Numbered from the stretch's first letter, positions 48,756-58,524 are shown. The stretch: 64,000 bases of DNA from Micromonospora chokoriensis (GCF_000718555.1 NZ_JOAN01000003.1:248001-312000), one strand, 5' to 3'. Numbers and translations are program-made. The notes: generated by a model not told the origin, from the letters alone.

Positions 48756-49625
48756 CTACAGACGGTCGGCGGCCAGCAGCCGGTCGGCGGTGAAGGCGAG
48801 CAGCCAGCCGCCACCCTTCGGGGTGGTGAAGTCCTCGTCGGTGCGGCCGGTCAGCCGCTCCAGGGCGCCCGGCAGGACCTTGCCCTGGCTGCACACCGCC
48901 GCCTGCCCACCGGCGCCGGCCAGCTCCAGCACGCGGGCGGCGCAGGCCAGGATCTGCTCGTCGCTCTGCTGGCCGGGCTGCGGCTCGTCCAGGTCGCCGC
49001 AGACCTCGATCGGCAGGTCGAGCAAGACGGCCGCCGGGTCCAGTGTCTGCACGCAGCGGCGCGGCGACGCCGACACCAGCAGGGCCGGCCGGATCAGGGC
49101 GATCAGCCCGGCCAGTCTGTTGGCCTGGGCCCACCCCTCGGCGTCCAAGGGCCGTCCGACGTCCGGGCCGGACCAGGTGGCCCGCTTACCGGCGTGCGCG
49201 TGCCGGACCAGCGCTACCGTCGCCGTCACCGGCGGCAGCGCGGCGAACGCCGCCAACACCTCGGCGTCGTGGGGGTAGCTGACCAACCGGATCGCGTCGT
49301 CCACTGCGAGCCAGCGCACGGCATCCACCTCGGTGCCGGGCTGGAAACCGCCGCTGGCCACCGCGAGCATCGACCAGTAGTCGACAAGCTTGGGCTGCCC
49401 CTCGCTGCGGTAGCGCACCGACGGCAACCGCACCTGCGGTACGCCCCGCACGTCGGACTCCTCGGCCACCTCGCGGACCGCCGCGGCCAGCGCGTGTTCG
49501 CCCGGCTCCAGCTTGCCCTTCGGCAGCGTCCAGTCGCCGTAGCGGGGGCGGTGCACCACGCAGACGCGTACGCCGTCGGCGGTCGGCCGCCAGGCCACCC
49601 CGCCCGCGGCCCGAATGCCGGTCAC
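48756..49625 (-). CDS. Nudix hydrolase fused to histidine phosphatase (MutT1-like)
   Basis: A 289-residue two-domain protein like mycobacterial MutT1. The N-terminal Nudix domain has the box GKLEPGEHALAAAVREVAEES with its REVAEE acids. The C-terminal histidine phosphatase domain has the active-site RHAHAGKR and a later SPRRCVQTL. MutT1-type enzymes degrade 8-oxo-dGTP and dinucleoside or polyphosphate-like compounds. The GTG at 49625 overlaps the CHAD gene stop by 4 bases (GTGA), which favours it over the TTG at 49634. It is the last gene of the ppk cluster. Confidence 0.88.
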   Translation of the reverse strand: MTGIRAAGGVAWRPTADGVRVCVVHRPRYGDWTLPKGKLEPGEHALAAAVREVAEESDVRGVPQVRLPSVRYRSEGQPKLVDYWSMLAVASGGFQPGTEVDAVRWLAVDDAIRLVSYPHDAEVLAAFAALPPVTATVALVRHAHAGKRATWSGPDVGRPLDAEGWAQANRLAGLIALIRPALLVSASPRRCVQTLDPAAVLLDLPIEVCGDLDEPQPGQQSDEQILACAARVLELAGAGGQAAVCSQGKVLPGALERLTGRTDEDFTTPKGGGWLLAFTADRLLAADRL

Positions 49626-51142
49626 GGCAGCCAACTGGTCCGCCGTCGCCGGGTGGCCCGGTGCCAGGCGGCCGGGAAGAGATCCCGCATCCGGCGCACC
49701 GACAGGCGTTCCCGCTCGGCCAGTCGTCCGGCGGTGACCGCCAACTCGTGGTCGTCCGGCCGCTCGGCGGCGATCTCCAGCCAGGTGTCCGCCGCCACCG
49801 CCGCATCCTGGTGCTCGCCGAGCACGTCCTGCACGCGGGCGAGGGCACGGGACAGCCGGCGGGCGCCCTTGCCGACCGTCGGGGCCACCGCGTTGACCGC
49901 GTACCGGGCCTGCTTGGCCTCCTTGCGAACGGCGTGCCAGAGGTCGTCCGGTGACTGCGCGTCGAGCCCGTCCACGCCGTCCGGCCCGGTCAGCCGTTCC
50001 CAGGGATGCGCCACCAGCGCGGGCAGCGCCTCCGCCGCGGGGGCGGCGGCCCGGCGGGTGAGCCGGGGCGCGCGGGCGGCAAGCACCAGGGAATCCACCA
50101 GGGCCAGGTAGCGCGCGGAGCGCAGCAACTCGTCGATGGCGGTGAGCGCCCGCCGCTGCCGTTGCGCGAGCACCTCGTCCAGCCGGTCCACCGTGCCCTG
50201 GTCGAGTGGGCTGAGCGGATCGGCGTCGGCGGTGCGGCGCAGCCGCGCGCGCAGCACCTCGGCGTCGCGGGCCGCGCCGAGAACACCGGCCAACCAGCGC
50301 AGCTCGGCGCGCAGCGGACGGGACCAGGTCCTGCGGAGCAACGGTTTGAAGGTGCGCAGGTCACTGCGCAGGCGTCGACAGGCCACCCGCATCTGGTGCA
50401 CGGCGGTGTCGCCGCCGGCGGCCGGGGTGCGCAGCCGGACCAGCGGGTCGTGCGCCAGCAGCCGGCCGATCTCCTTGCGGACCACCTCGGTCACCACGTC
50501 GCCAGCGGTCGGCTCGGCGGGTAACCCGGCCGGCGCGACCAGGTCCGGCTCGGCCTGCGCCGTCACGCCCAGCGCCCGTACGTGCTTCGGCGTGAACGAC
50601 CCGCCTCGGGCGCCCGCCTCGCGCAGCACCGCGCCGACCCGGTCGAGCAACTGCCGGTCGCCGGCCTTCAGCTCGACCTCCAGCTCACGGAACGTGTCGG
50701 TGGTGGCGCCGGCGTCGTCGAGCACTGTCACCCGGTCGTCCACCACCTCGGCGAGCACCGTGCCGGCCCGGTCGCACACCTCGTACGCGTGCCGCAGCGT
50801 CCGGACCACAGTCACCGGGGCCAGCGGCGCACCCCGGTGCAGGACGGTGACCAACTCCACCAGCTCCGGTGGCGGCTGCCCCTTTGGCCCGGAGCGGGAG
50901 ATCTCATGCCGGACGCCCGGCGTCCCGGTCGGCAGTTTCACCGTCCAGGGCAGCTGGTCTCCCCGGCGGTGGCGCAGCGAGGCACCGGCCCGGGCCAGCC
51001 GCAGATCGACCGTGTCGAGGTAGCGGGCGACAAGCGTCACCGGTGGCAGCGCCCGGACCCGACCCCCGGCCGGGGCCGTGCCGGCCAGGTCCGGCAGCAC
51101 GTAGGCGTCGTCCACCTCGTACTTCTGCTCCTCCTCGACCAT
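49622..51142 (-). CDS. CYTH-CHAD domain protein
   Basis: A 506-residue protein. The N-terminal CYTH tunnel domain (about 1-200) carries the signature ExExK as EEEQK at residues 3-7, a triphosphate-binding motif. The C-terminal CHAD domain (about 215-490) is a histidine-rich helical bundle (AVHQMRVACRRLRSDLRTF, DDLWHAVRKEAKQARYAV). CHAD domains bind polyphosphate. Placement directly after ppk and before the Nudix-phosphatase gene supports a role in polyphosphate handling. Whether the CYTH part hydrolyses triphosphate is not shown. Confidence 0.92.
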   Translation of the reverse strand: MVEEEQKYEVDDAYVLPDLAGTAPAGGRVRALPPVTLVARYLDTVDLRLARAGASLRHRRGDQLPWTVKLPTGTPGVRHEISRSGPKGQPPPELVELVTVLHRGAPLAPVTVVRTLRHAYEVCDRAGTVLAEVVDDRVTVLDDAGATTDTFRELEVELKAGDRQLLDRVGAVLREAGARGGSFTPKHVRALGVTAQAEPDLVAPAGLPAEPTAGDVVTEVVRKEIGRLLAHDPLVRLRTPAAGGDTAVHQMRVACRRLRSDLRTFKPLLRRTWSRPLRAELRWLAGVLGAARDAEVLRARLRRTADADPLSPLDQGTVDRLDEVLAQRQRRALTAIDELLRSARYLALVDSLVLAARAPRLTRRAAAPAAEALPALVAHPWERLTGPDGVDGLDAQSPDDLWHAVRKEAKQARYAVNAVAPTVGKGARRLSRALARVQDVLGEHQDAAVAADTWLEIAAERPDDHELAVTAGRLAERERLSVRRMRDLFPAAWHRATRRRRTSWLP

Positions 51143-51166
51143 CAGCTCACCCTATGCGCTGAGCGG

Positions 51167-53524
51167 TCAGCTGGCCGTGCCACCGACGCGGCGCAGCAGC
51201 AGTTCCTGTAGATGGGTCCGGGCCGATTCGTCGCCGGTACGCCGGGTCCAACTGCCGTCGGCGGCCAGTTCGAACGCGTCCACGTCGGGGCTCATCGCGG
51301 CGGTCAGCATGTGGTCCAGCTCGGCGCGGGCGATCGGATCGCTCACCCGCACCAGCGCCTCCACCCGCCGGTCCAGGTTGCGGTGCATCAGGTCGGCCGA
51401 GCCCATCCAGAACTCGGCTTCGCCGTTGTTGCCGAACCGGAAGACCCGGGAGTGTTCCAGGAACCGGCCCAGGATCGAGCGGACCCGGATGTTCTCCGAC
51501 AACCCCGGCACGCCGGGGCGCAGCGTGCACATGCCCCGGATGAGCAGGTCGACGTGCACGCCGGCCTGCGAGGCGCGGTAGAGCGCGTCGGTCACCCCCT
51601 CGTCGACCAGTGAGTTGACCTTGAACTGGACCAGGCCGGGCATGCCCAGCCGGACGTGCGAGATCTCCCGGTCGATCCGCTCGATGAGGCCGCTGCGGAT
51701 GCCCTGCGGGGCGACCAGCAACCGCCGGAACGCGGTCTGCCGGCTGTAGCCGGTGAGCACGTTGAACAGGTCGGTGAGGTCGGCGCCGATTTCCGGGTCG
51801 GCGGTGAGCATGCCGAAGTCCTCGTACATCCGGGCCGTCTTCGGGTGGTAGTTGCCGGTGCCGATGTGGCAGTACCGCCGGATCTGGTTGCCCTCCTGGC
51901 GGACCACCAGCGCGGTCTTGCAGTGCGTCTTCAGGCCGACCAGGCCGTACACCACATGGCAGCCGGCGCGCTCCAGCGTGCGGGCCCAGCCGATGTTGGC
52001 CACCTCGTCGAAACGGGCCTTCACCTCCACCAGCACCACCACCTGCTTGCCGGCGGCGGCCGCGTCGACGAGCGCGTCGACGATCGGCGAGTCGCCGCTG
52101 GTCCGGTAGAGGGTCTGCTTGATGGCCAGCACGTTCGGGTCGGCGGCGGCCTGCTCGATGAAGCGCTGCACGCTGGTGGCGAACGAGTGGTACGGGTGGT
52201 GCACCAGGATGTCCCCGTCGCGCAGGGTGGCGAAGACGCTGCGCGGCACCTCGCCCTCGGCAAGTCGCGGATGGGTGGCCGGCACGAACGGAGGGTCCTT
52301 GAGGTCCGGTCGGTCGGCCTCACCGTAGACCTGCCACAACGCGGAGAGGTCCAGCAGCCCGGGCACCCGCTGCACGTCCTGGTCGTTCATGTCCAGCTCG
52401 CGGACGAGCAGCTCCAGCATGTGGTCGGAGATCGACGCGGCGACCTCCAGGCGGACCGGCGGACCGAACCGTCGCCGGGCCAACTCCCGCTCCAGGGCCT
52501 GGAGCAGATCCTCGTCGCGGTCCTCGTCGACCTCCACCTCGGCGTTGCGGGTGACCCGGAACAGGTGGCACTCGACCACCTGCATGCCACTGAACAACTG
52601 CCCCAGGTGCACCGAGATCAGGTCCTCCACCGGCAGCATCCGGACGCCCGGCTGGTCCCGGTCCACCCGGACGAAGCGGGGGACGTTGTTGGGCACCTTC
52701 ACCCGGGCGAACAGCTCAGAACCGCCGTCGGGATCGCGAACCGCCACCGCCAGGTTCAGCGAACGCCCCGAGATGTACGGGAACGGGTGCGCCGGGTCCA
52801 CCGCGAGCGGGGTCAGCACCGGGAAGATGTGCTCCCGGAAGTAGGTGCGCAACCGCTCCCGCTCGGGGTCGCCAAGATCGCCCCAGCGGAGTATCCGGAT
52901 GCTCTCGTCGGCCAGCTTGGGCAGCACGTCGTCGACGAAGCAGGCGGCGTGCCGGGCACCCAGTTCGGCGGTGCGCTCGGCGATCAGCGCCAGTTGGGTA
53001 CGCAGCGGCAGCCGGTCCCCACCGCGTACCGGCAGCCCGGCGGAGAGCCGCCGCTTCAGCCCGGCGATCCGCACCATGTAGAACTCGTCGAGGTTGCTGG
53101 CGAAGATCGCCAGGAACTTGGCCCGTTCCAGCAGGGGGGTGCGCTGGTCCTCGGCCAGGGTGAGCACCCGGGCGTTGAAGTCGAGCCAGGAGAGCTCCCG
53201 GTTGAGGAACCGGTCCTCCCGCAGCGGAGGGGGCGTCGGGGGTTCCTCGTCCTCGTCCGGGGCGCCGGTCGGCAGGTCGCTCGGCAGGACCGGATGCACG
53301 TCACCGGCGTCCGGGCTGTCCGGATCGATGGTCGGCTCGGCGTCGAGGACCTCGTCGAGCCCGGAGGAGGCGGCACCCGGGTCGTCGGCGAGGGTGTCGG
53401 CGCGGGCGGCGCCGGCCCGCTCGGCGCGGGACGGCCGGAAGCGGCCGTCGGTGCCGCGCACGCGGGAGCCGTTGCGGGGGTCGATGGCAGGCGGGCGGGC
53501 CGGGTGCTCGCGAGGGGTGCTCAC
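51167..53524 (-). CDS. ppk: Polyphosphate kinase 1
   Basis: A 785-residue PPK1 that reversibly makes polyphosphate from ATP. The family starts at about residue 103 ([18 protein letters not shown]), after a disordered acidic and proline-rich extension. Catalytic regions include [21 protein letters not shown], the phosphorylated-histidine segment [28 protein letters not shown], the second histidine around [12 protein letters not shown] and [18 protein letters not shown]. It leads the operon ppk-CYTH/CHAD-Nudix. The GTG at 53524 has no clear ribosome binding site, and the long disordered N-terminus makes the start less certain. Confidence 0.95.
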   Translation of the reverse strand: MSTPREHPARPPAIDPRNGSRVRGTDGRFRPSRAERAGAARADTLADDPGAASSGLDEVLDAEPTIDPDSPDAGDVHPVLPSDLPTGAPDEDEEPPTPPPLREDRFLNRELSWLDFNARVLTLAEDQRTPLLERAKFLAIFASNLDEFYMVRIAGLKRRLSAGLPVRGGDRLPLRTQLALIAERTAELGARHAACFVDDVLPKLADESIRILRWGDLGDPERERLRTYFREHIFPVLTPLAVDPAHPFPYISGRSLNLAVAVRDPDGGSELFARVKVPNNVPRFVRVDRDQPGVRMLPVEDLISVHLGQLFSGMQVVECHLFRVTRNAEVEVDEDRDEDLLQALERELARRRFGPPVRLEVAASISDHMLELLVRELDMNDQDVQRVPGLLDLSALWQVYGEADRPDLKDPPFVPATHPRLAEGEVPRSVFATLRDGDILVHHPYHSFATSVQRFIEQAAADPNVLAIKQTLYRTSGDSPIVDALVDAAAAGKQVVVLVEVKARFDEVANIGWARTLERAGCHVVYGLVGLKTHCKTALVVRQEGNQIRRYCHIGTGNYHPKTARMYEDFGMLTADPEIGADLTDLFNVLTGYSRQTAFRRLLVAPQGIRSGLIERIDREISHVRLGMPGLVQFKVNSLVDEGVTDALYRASQAGVHVDLLIRGMCTLRPGVPGLSENIRVRSILGRFLEHSRVFRFGNNGEAEFWMGSADLMHRNLDRRVEALVRVSDPIARAELDHMLTAAMSPDVDAFELAADGSWTRRTGDESARTHLQELLLRRVGGTAS

Positions 53525-53578
53525 CCGTTCATAATCACCCGATTACGGTAAACGCAAAATGAACTTGGGCTCGCTGGC

Positions 53579-53776
53579 TCAGATCATCGTCGGCAATGTC
53601 ACTCGGACGACCTCGCCGTCGGGATCGGTGTCGATGCGCACCCGCTGGCCGAGCCGGAGCAGCCGGAGCCCGGAGGCATCGAAGGCCCGGGCGGGAAAGC
53701 GCATCTCGGTTCCGTCGTCGAGCAGCAGGACCCCGCTGCGCGTCGCCGCGTCGTAGCTGGCCACCGTGCCCTGCAT
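53579..53776 (-). CDS. Small cold-shock-like (OB-fold) protein
   Basis: A 65-residue protein beginning MQGTVASYDAATRSGVLLLDD. It follows the pattern of cold-shock domains (turn-rich first strands, DGTEMRFPARAFDASG, LRLGQRVRIDTD) but lacks the RNP1 KGFGFI aromatic motif. It may therefore not bind RNA as CspA does. The ATG at 53776 begins the conserved domain; upstream frame is low-conservation. It lies between cofC and ppk on the same strand and may be cotranscribed with cofC, from which it is 23 bases away. Confidence 0.7.
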   Translation of the reverse strand: MQGTVASYDAATRSGVLLLDDGTEMRFPARAFDASGLRLLRLGQRVRIDTDPDGEVVRVTLPTMI

Positions 53777-53799
53777 GCTGGCACCGTACACCCGGGGCC

Positions 53800-54447
53800 T
53801 CAACCCGCGGAGCGGGCCGGGCGAACGGCGGCGACGAGCGCGGCCGTGCGCGGCCCCAGCCCGAGCCGGGCGGCGGCGGCCAGGTCCGCGGCGGTGTCCA
53901 CGTCCCGGCGCAGGCTGGGCCAGTCGCCGCGCAGTGGCAGCGCACCGCTCGCCGCGTGGGCGACCGCCGAGCCCACCCCGAAGCGCGGATCCAGCGGTAC
54001 ACCGGGCGGGGCGGTGAGCAGCACGGTGCCCCCGCCGGGCGCGTCCGGCAGGAACCGGCGTACCGCGGGTCGGCCGTTCTGCGCCGCGAGCAGCGCACCG
54101 GCCAGCTCGGCCGGACGCAGCGCCGGCACATCCCCGGTGATCCCGGCCACCCACCCGGTGGTGGCCCCGGCCGCCCCGTGCCGGAACGCGGCGTTCAGGC
54201 CGGCGTTCGGCTCGTCCGGCAGCACCCGCGCGCCGGCGGCCCGCGCTGCCGCCGCCACCCGGGCGTCGTCGGTGACCACCAGGGCCTCGGCGACCGCCGG
54301 GCAGGCCAGCACCGCGCGGAGCGTGTCGGTCGCCAGGGCCAGCGCCAACTCCTCGTGCGGTACGCCGGGCAGCGCGCCCCGCAGCCGGCTCTTGGCCGCG
54401 GCCAGCTGCTTCACCGGCACCACGACGGCCCACCTCGGCTGACTCAC
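53800..54447 (-). CDS. cofC: Phosphoenolpyruvate/2-phospho-lactate guanylyltransferase (F420 biosynthesis)
   Basis: A 215-residue CofC/FbiD nucleotidyltransferase, which activates phosphoenolpyruvate or 2-phospho-lactate with GTP for coenzyme F420 synthesis. The signature PVKQLAAAKSRLRG, TDTLRAVLACPAVAEALVVTDD, DEPNAGLNAAFRHG, ITGDVPALRPAEL and FGVGSAVAHAASGA are typical. The GTG start begins VSQPRWAVVVPVK. No other F420 gene is adjacent. It is divergent from plsC. The bacterial enzyme usually prefers phosphoenolpyruvate, but substrate choice is not readable here. Confidence 0.92.
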   Translation of the reverse strand: MSQPRWAVVVPVKQLAAAKSRLRGALPGVPHEELALALATDTLRAVLACPAVAEALVVTDDARVAAAARAAGARVLPDEPNAGLNAAFRHGAAGATTGWVAGITGDVPALRPAELAGALLAAQNGRPAVRRFLPDAPGGGTVLLTAPPGVPLDPRFGVGSAVAHAASGALPLRGDWPSLRRDVDTAADLAAAARLGLGPRTAALVAAVRPARSAG

Positions 54448-54574
54448 GTCCGCAATCCTGCCAGCCGGACGGCGGGACCCTCACTGGCCGTACCGGGGGC
54501 GAGCAGGCATGATTTCCGCTGCGGGTGTCGCGAGCGGGGTTCGCGGCGGGGCTGGGGCGCGACGAGGAGGCACA

Positions 54575-55312
54575 GTGGCACGGCGGAGGCTGGGGTTCTG
54601 GCAACGGTTCGCCGTGGGGCTGGTGAAGCCGGTGATGACCGTCTGGACCCGGCGTACCTGGCGCGGTCAGGAGCACCTCCGCCGCGACGGCGGCATGATC
54701 ATCGTGGCGAACCACATCTCACACGCCGACCCGCTGGTGTCCGCGCACTTCATCTACGACGCCGGGGTCTGGCCGCAGTACCTGGGCAAGGCCAGCGTGT
54801 TCCGGGTGCCGGTGGTCGGCTGGATCCTGCACCGGTGCCGGCAGATCCCGGTCGACCGGGGCAGCGTCGAGGCGGTCCGCTCGCTTGACGCTCTGGTCGC
54901 CGCGCTCGACGAGGGCGGCGCCGTCGTGATCTACCCTGAGGGCACCACCACGCGAGAGCCGGAGCTGTGGCCGATGAAGGCCAAGACCGGTGCCGCCCGG
55001 TTGGCCCTGGCCACCGGCGCCCCCGTCGTACCGGTGGTGATGTGGGGGCCGGAGCGGATCTTCGACCCGCGGACCACGCGCGTCAGCCTGCGCCCCCGGA
55101 TTCCGGTGACCGTTGCCGCTGGGGAGCCGATCGACCTGAGCCGGTGGGCGGACGCCCAGCCGACCCGGGCCACCCTCGAGGAGATGACGGACACCATCAT
55201 GTTGCGGCTGCGGGACATGCTCGCCGAGATCCGTGGCGGTACCCCGCCGCCGCTGTGGGAGCGACCGGCCCGGTCCTCCGTCGGCCGTGAGCAGCAGGGT
55301 GACGCGGCATGA
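54575..55312 (+). CDS. plsC: 1-Acylglycerol-3-phosphate acyltransferase
   Basis: A 245-residue acyltransferase adding the second acyl chain in phosphatidic acid synthesis. The catalytic HxxxxD is in NHISHADP, and the second motif is [16 protein letters not shown]. The GTG at 54575 has GAGGAGG 4 bases upstream; the longer frame to 54509 is poorly supported. It is probably membrane-associated through the N-terminal hydrophobic stretch. Its stop overlaps the ATG of a 27-residue mini-ORF leading to gpsA, so the pair forms a phospholipid operon. Confidence 0.92.
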   Translation: MARRRLGFWQRFAVGLVKPVMTVWTRRTWRGQEHLRRDGGMIIVANHISHADPLVSAHFIYDAGVWPQYLGKASVFRVPVVGWILHRCRQIPVDRGSVEAVRSLDALVAALDEGGAVVIYPEGTTTREPELWPMKAKTGAARLALATGAPVVPVVMWGPERIFDPRTTRVSLRPRIPVTVAAGEPIDLSRWADAQPTRATLEEMTDTIMLRLRDMLAEIRGGTPPPLWERPARSSVGREQQGDAA

Positions 55313-55392
55313 GCGAGCGAAGCGAGCGAATCATCGGGCTCAGCAACGGTGCGGCTCAGGCCGCCGCGAAGCGAAGCGGAGCGGTGGCATGA
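55309..55392 (+). CDS. 27-residue mini-ORF bridging plsC and gpsA
   Basis: ATG at 55309 overlaps the plsC stop (ATGA), and the mini-ORF's own TGA (55390-55392) overlaps the gpsA ATG at 55389. It encodes a basic peptide beginning [12 protein letters not shown], with the DNA pattern GAGCGAAGCGAGCGAATCAT. That pattern recurs upstream of many actinomycete genes, so it is probably a dispersed repeat that stays translatable. It may link translation of the two genes; a peptide function is not indicated. Confidence 0.5.
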   Translation: MSERSERIIGLSNGAAQAAAKRSGAVA

Positions 55393-56396
55393 GCGGTCAC
55401 GTCGCGGTGCTCGGCGCGGGTTCGTGGGGCACCGCGTTCGCCAAGATCCTCGCTGACGCGGGGCGGGACGTGACGGTGTGGGCCCGCCGCGCGCCGGTCG
55501 CCGAGAGCATCCGGACCGAGCGCCGCAATCCGGAGTACCTGCCCGACCTGCTGCTGCCCAGCCGCGTCACCGCCACCGCCGACGCCGTCGAGGCGATCAC
55601 CGGCGCGGAGGTGGTGGTGCTGGCCGTGCCGTCGCAGACCCTGCGCGGCAACCTCGCCGAATGGGCCGCACACCTGCACCCGGATTCGACCCTGGTGTCA
55701 TTGATGAAGGGCATCGAGCTCGGCACCACCAAGCGGATGAGCGAAGTCATCGTGGAGACCGCCGGGGTCGCGGCGGACCGGGTGGTCGTCGTCTCCGGCC
55801 CGAACCTGGCCCCGGAGATCGCCGCCGAGCAGCCCGCCGCGACAGTGGTCGCCGGGACGAACAGCCACCGCACCGCGCTCGTCCAGGCCTCGATCCGGAC
55901 GCCGTACCTGCGCCCCTACACCAACGACGACGTGATCGGCTGTGAGCTGGGCGGGGCGGTCAAGAACGTCATCGCCCTGTCGTACGGCATCGCGACCGCG
56001 ATGGGTTTCGGCGACAACACCCGGGCCATGCTGATGACCCGTGGGCTGGCCGAGACGGCTCGGTTGGGCGTGGCCCTCGGCGCGGACCCGATCACCTTCG
56101 CCGGCCTCGCGGGCATGGGCGACCTGGTCGCCTCCTGCTCGTCCCCGCTGGCCCGCAACCGCACCTTCGGGGAGCACCTGGGGCGGGGGGAGACGCTGGA
56201 GCAGGCCCAGGCCGCCACCCGGCAGACCGCCGAGGGCGTCAAGAGCTGCCTGGCGATCCGCGACCTGGCCCGGGCGCACGGCGTGGAGATGCCGATCACC
56301 GAGCACGTCGAGCGGATCTGCCACGAGGGGATGGACCCCCGCCTCGCCGTCCGGGCCCTGATGAGCCGCACCGCCAAGCCCGAGTCGTACGAGTGA
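55389..56396 (+). CDS. gpsA: Glycerol-3-phosphate dehydrogenase [NAD(P)+]
   Basis: A 335-residue enzyme making sn-glycerol-3-phosphate from dihydroxyacetone phosphate for phospholipid synthesis. The NAD(P)-binding motif is [33 protein letters not shown] and [20 protein letters not shown] follow. The catalytic lysine is in [30 protein letters not shown], and [20 protein letters not shown] closes the active region. The start at 55389 is fixed by homology. It follows plsC through the mini-ORF, which makes functional sense. Confidence 0.95.
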   Translation: MSGHVAVLGAGSWGTAFAKILADAGRDVTVWARRAPVAESIRTERRNPEYLPDLLLPSRVTATADAVEAITGAEVVVLAVPSQTLRGNLAEWAAHLHPDSTLVSLMKGIELGTTKRMSEVIVETAGVAADRVVVVSGPNLAPEIAAEQPAATVVAGTNSHRTALVQASIRTPYLRPYTNDDVIGCELGGAVKNVIALSYGIATAMGFGDNTRAMLMTRGLAETARLGVALGADPITFAGLAGMGDLVASCSSPLARNRTFGEHLGRGETLEQAQAATRQTAEGVKSCLAIRDLARAHGVEMPITEHVERICHEGMDPRLAVRALMSRTAKPESYE

Positions 56397-56403
56397 GGAA
56401 CCG

Positions 56404-57522
56404 ATGAGCGAGTGGGGAGACGGCACCCGCTGCGTACGCGCGGGCCTGCCCGAGCCGGCACCGGGGGATCCGTTCCTGCCCGGCCCGGTCTTCGCCGCGC
56501 CGTACCACCTCGACCCGTTCTCGGGCCCGAGCACGTCGCCGAACGGCTACGGTCGCCCGGACAATCCGACCCGGCGGCTGCTGGAGGCGGCGGTGGGCGA
56601 GTTGGAAGGCGGTGACTGCCGGGTCTTCGCGACCGGTCAGGCGGCCATCACCGGCCTGCTGCTCACCCTGCTGCGCCCGGGGGACACCGTGGTGCTGCCC
56701 ACCGACGGATACTTCCCGGTCCGGGCGTTCGCCACCGACGTGCTGGAGGCCATCGGCGTCCGGGTGCTCTTCGTGCCGACCGTCGGGCCGTACCCGTCGT
56801 TCGAGGGTGTCCGGCTGGTGCTGGTGGAGACGCCGGCCAACCCGGGCCTCGACGTGGTCGACGTGGCGGCCCTGGCCGAGCAGGCGCACGCGGCCGGCGC
56901 GCTGCTCGCGGTGGACAACACCACGGCCACCCCGCTCGGTCAGCGTCCCCTGGACCTCGGCGCCGACCTGGTGGTGGCCTCCGGCACGAAGGCGCTCACC
57001 GGCCACTCCGACCTGCTGCTGGGCTACCTGGCCAGCCGGTCCACCGAGCTGATCGACGCGGTGACGACCTGGCGTACCACCACCGGGGCGGTCCCCGGCG
57101 CGTTCGACGCCTGGCTGGCCCACCGGTCACTGGCCACTCTCGACCTGCGGCTGGCCCGGCAGAGCGCGAACGCCGCCGCGGTCGTCGACCTGCTCGCGGG
57201 CCGGTCGGACGTCACCGGCCTGCGCTGGCCGGGGCGGCCGGACGACCCCGCGTACCCGGTGGCCTCGGCGCAGATGCGCCGGATACCGGGGGTGCTCTCG
57301 TTCGACCTGGGTGACGCGGACCGGGTGGGTCGATTCGTCGCGGCCGCCCGGCTGGTGGCGGCGGCGACCTCCTTTGGTGGCCTGCACACCACGGCGGACC
57401 GGCGGGCACAGTGGGGCGACGACACCGCCCCCGGCTTCGTCCGTCTCTCCTGCGGCGCGGAGGACACCGCGGACCTGGTCGCCGACATCGCCGCCGCGTT
57501 GGACGCGGCCGGATCGGTCTGA
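56404..57522 (+). CDS. PLP-dependent Cys/Met metabolism enzyme (cystathionine gamma-lyase-like)
   Basis: A 372-residue PLP enzyme of the trans-sulfuration family. The cofactor lysine is K196 in SGTKALTGHSDLLLG, with AVDNTTATPLGQRPLDLGADLVV before it and YGRPDNPTRRLLEAAVGELEGG near the N-terminus. These fit cystathionine gamma-lyase or gamma-synthase-like enzymes, but substrate identity cannot be told from sequence. It starts 7 bases after the gpsA stop and may be cotranscribed; no other sulfur gene lies nearby. Confidence 0.85.
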   Translation: MSEWGDGTRCVRAGLPEPAPGDPFLPGPVFAAPYHLDPFSGPSTSPNGYGRPDNPTRRLLEAAVGELEGGDCRVFATGQAAITGLLLTLLRPGDTVVLPTDGYFPVRAFATDVLEAIGVRVLFVPTVGPYPSFEGVRLVLVETPANPGLDVVDVAALAEQAHAAGALLAVDNTTATPLGQRPLDLGADLVVASGTKALTGHSDLLLGYLASRSTELIDAVTTWRTTTGAVPGAFDAWLAHRSLATLDLRLARQSANAAAVVDLLAGRSDVTGLRWPGRPDDPAYPVASAQMRRIPGVLSFDLGDADRVGRFVAAARLVAAATSFGGLHTTADRRAQWGDDTAPGFVRLSCGAEDTADLVADIAAALDAAGSV

Positions 57523-57530
57523 CGTCTGCG

Positions 57531-58319
57531 ATGGCGCTTCCTTCCCCCACCGACCGGTCCGCTCTCGTGGGCCGGTTGCGGGCCGCTGGTTGCGTCTACG
57601 CCGAGGACGAGGCCGAGCTGCTGCTGGCCGCCGCGCAGAGTCCGGCGGCGTTGGCCGACCTGACCGACCGCCGGGTGGCCGGCGAACCGTTGGAGTACCT
57701 GCTCGGCTGGGCGGAGTTCTGCGGCCTGCGGATCGCCGTCGACGAGGGCGTCTTCGTGCCGCGTGCCCGCACCGCTCTGCTGGTGCAGGCGGCGGCCGAG
57801 GTGACCGGCCCGGCGCCGGCCGTGGTCGACCTCTGCTGCGGCTCCGGGGCCACCACTGTCGCGCTGGCGCACCGGCTCGCGCCGCGCTGGTTGGCCGCCG
57901 CCGACATCGACCCGGCGGCGGTGGCGTGCGCGCGCCGCAATGTCGTCGGGCTCAACGTCGAGGTGTACGAGGGTGACCTGTTCACCCCGTTGCCCACGCA
58001 CTGGCGGGGTCGGCTGGACCTGGTGGTCGCCAACGCCCCGTACGTGCCGACCGACGCGGTGGCGCTGATGCCGCCGGAGGCGCGACTGTACGAGGCCCCG
58101 GTGGCGCTCGACGGTGGCCCGGACGGGCTCAGCGTGCTGCGTCGGGTGGCCGCGGCCTCGGCCGACTGGCTGGCACCGGGCGGGCACCTGGTGGTGGAGG
58201 CCGGCGTCGGGCAGACGGGGGCGCTGTGCGCGGCGCTCAGCGCGGCCGGGCTGATGCCGAACGTGCGGCACGACGAGGACCTGGACGGCACCGCAGTGAC
58301 CGCCCGCCGCCCCGACTGA
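57531..58319 (+). CDS. PrmC-related methyltransferase
   Basis: A 262-residue SAM-dependent methyltransferase resembling PrmC/HemK. The SAM site is VVDLCCGSGATTVALAHRLAP, and the acidic turn is AADIDPAAVACARRN. The NPPY motif that positions the glutamine amide reads NAPYVP here. That change marks a PrmC-related subgroup rather than the release-factor enzyme itself. The ATG at 57531 follows the PLP-enzyme stop by 8 bases. The target protein or molecule is unknown. Confidence 0.82.
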   Translation: MALPSPTDRSALVGRLRAAGCVYAEDEAELLLAAAQSPAALADLTDRRVAGEPLEYLLGWAEFCGLRIAVDEGVFVPRARTALLVQAAAEVTGPAPAVVDLCCGSGATTVALAHRLAPRWLAAADIDPAAVACARRNVVGLNVEVYEGDLFTPLPTHWRGRLDLVVANAPYVPTDAVALMPPEARLYEAPVALDGGPDGLSVLRRVAAASADWLAPGGHLVVEAGVGQTGALCAALSAAGLMPNVRHDEDLDGTAVTARRPD

Positions 58320-58365
58320 GCCTGCCTGCCATCGGCTCGCCGACCAACGGCGCCTGATGGCTGGT

Positions 58366-58383
58366 ACCTGCCAGGTGGCAGGT
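58366..58383. promoter_or_regulatory. Perfect 18-base palindrome upstream of the second subtilase
   Basis: ACCTGCCA-gg-TGGCAGGT lies 142 bases before the subtilase start and 47 bases past the methyltransferase stop. It could be an operator for the protease or part of a terminator. Confidence 0.4.
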
Positions 58384-58524
58384 TCTCCTCAGCAAACCGA
58401 CCGTCCACCATCTGGACAACGGTGCGATCACGTAATTCGATGTACGCCTATCCCATGTAGCGACACCCGCACGGCGGGTTGACCTGTCGTGGCATCACCG
58501 AGGATGAATGGCGGAAGGAGTCCC

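Noticed and set aside
46160..48814. Long antisense frame of 884 codons opposite the HU gene and the EEP protein
   Set aside because: It is Gln/Arg/Gly-rich low-complexity sequence, typical of a frame opposite high-GC coding DNA.
53518..53545. Possible PHO box (TCACCCG repeated) before ppk
   Set aside because: The two TCACCCG copies are spaced 14 bases apart, not the 11 expected of a PhoP direct repeat, and part of one lies inside the ppk start.
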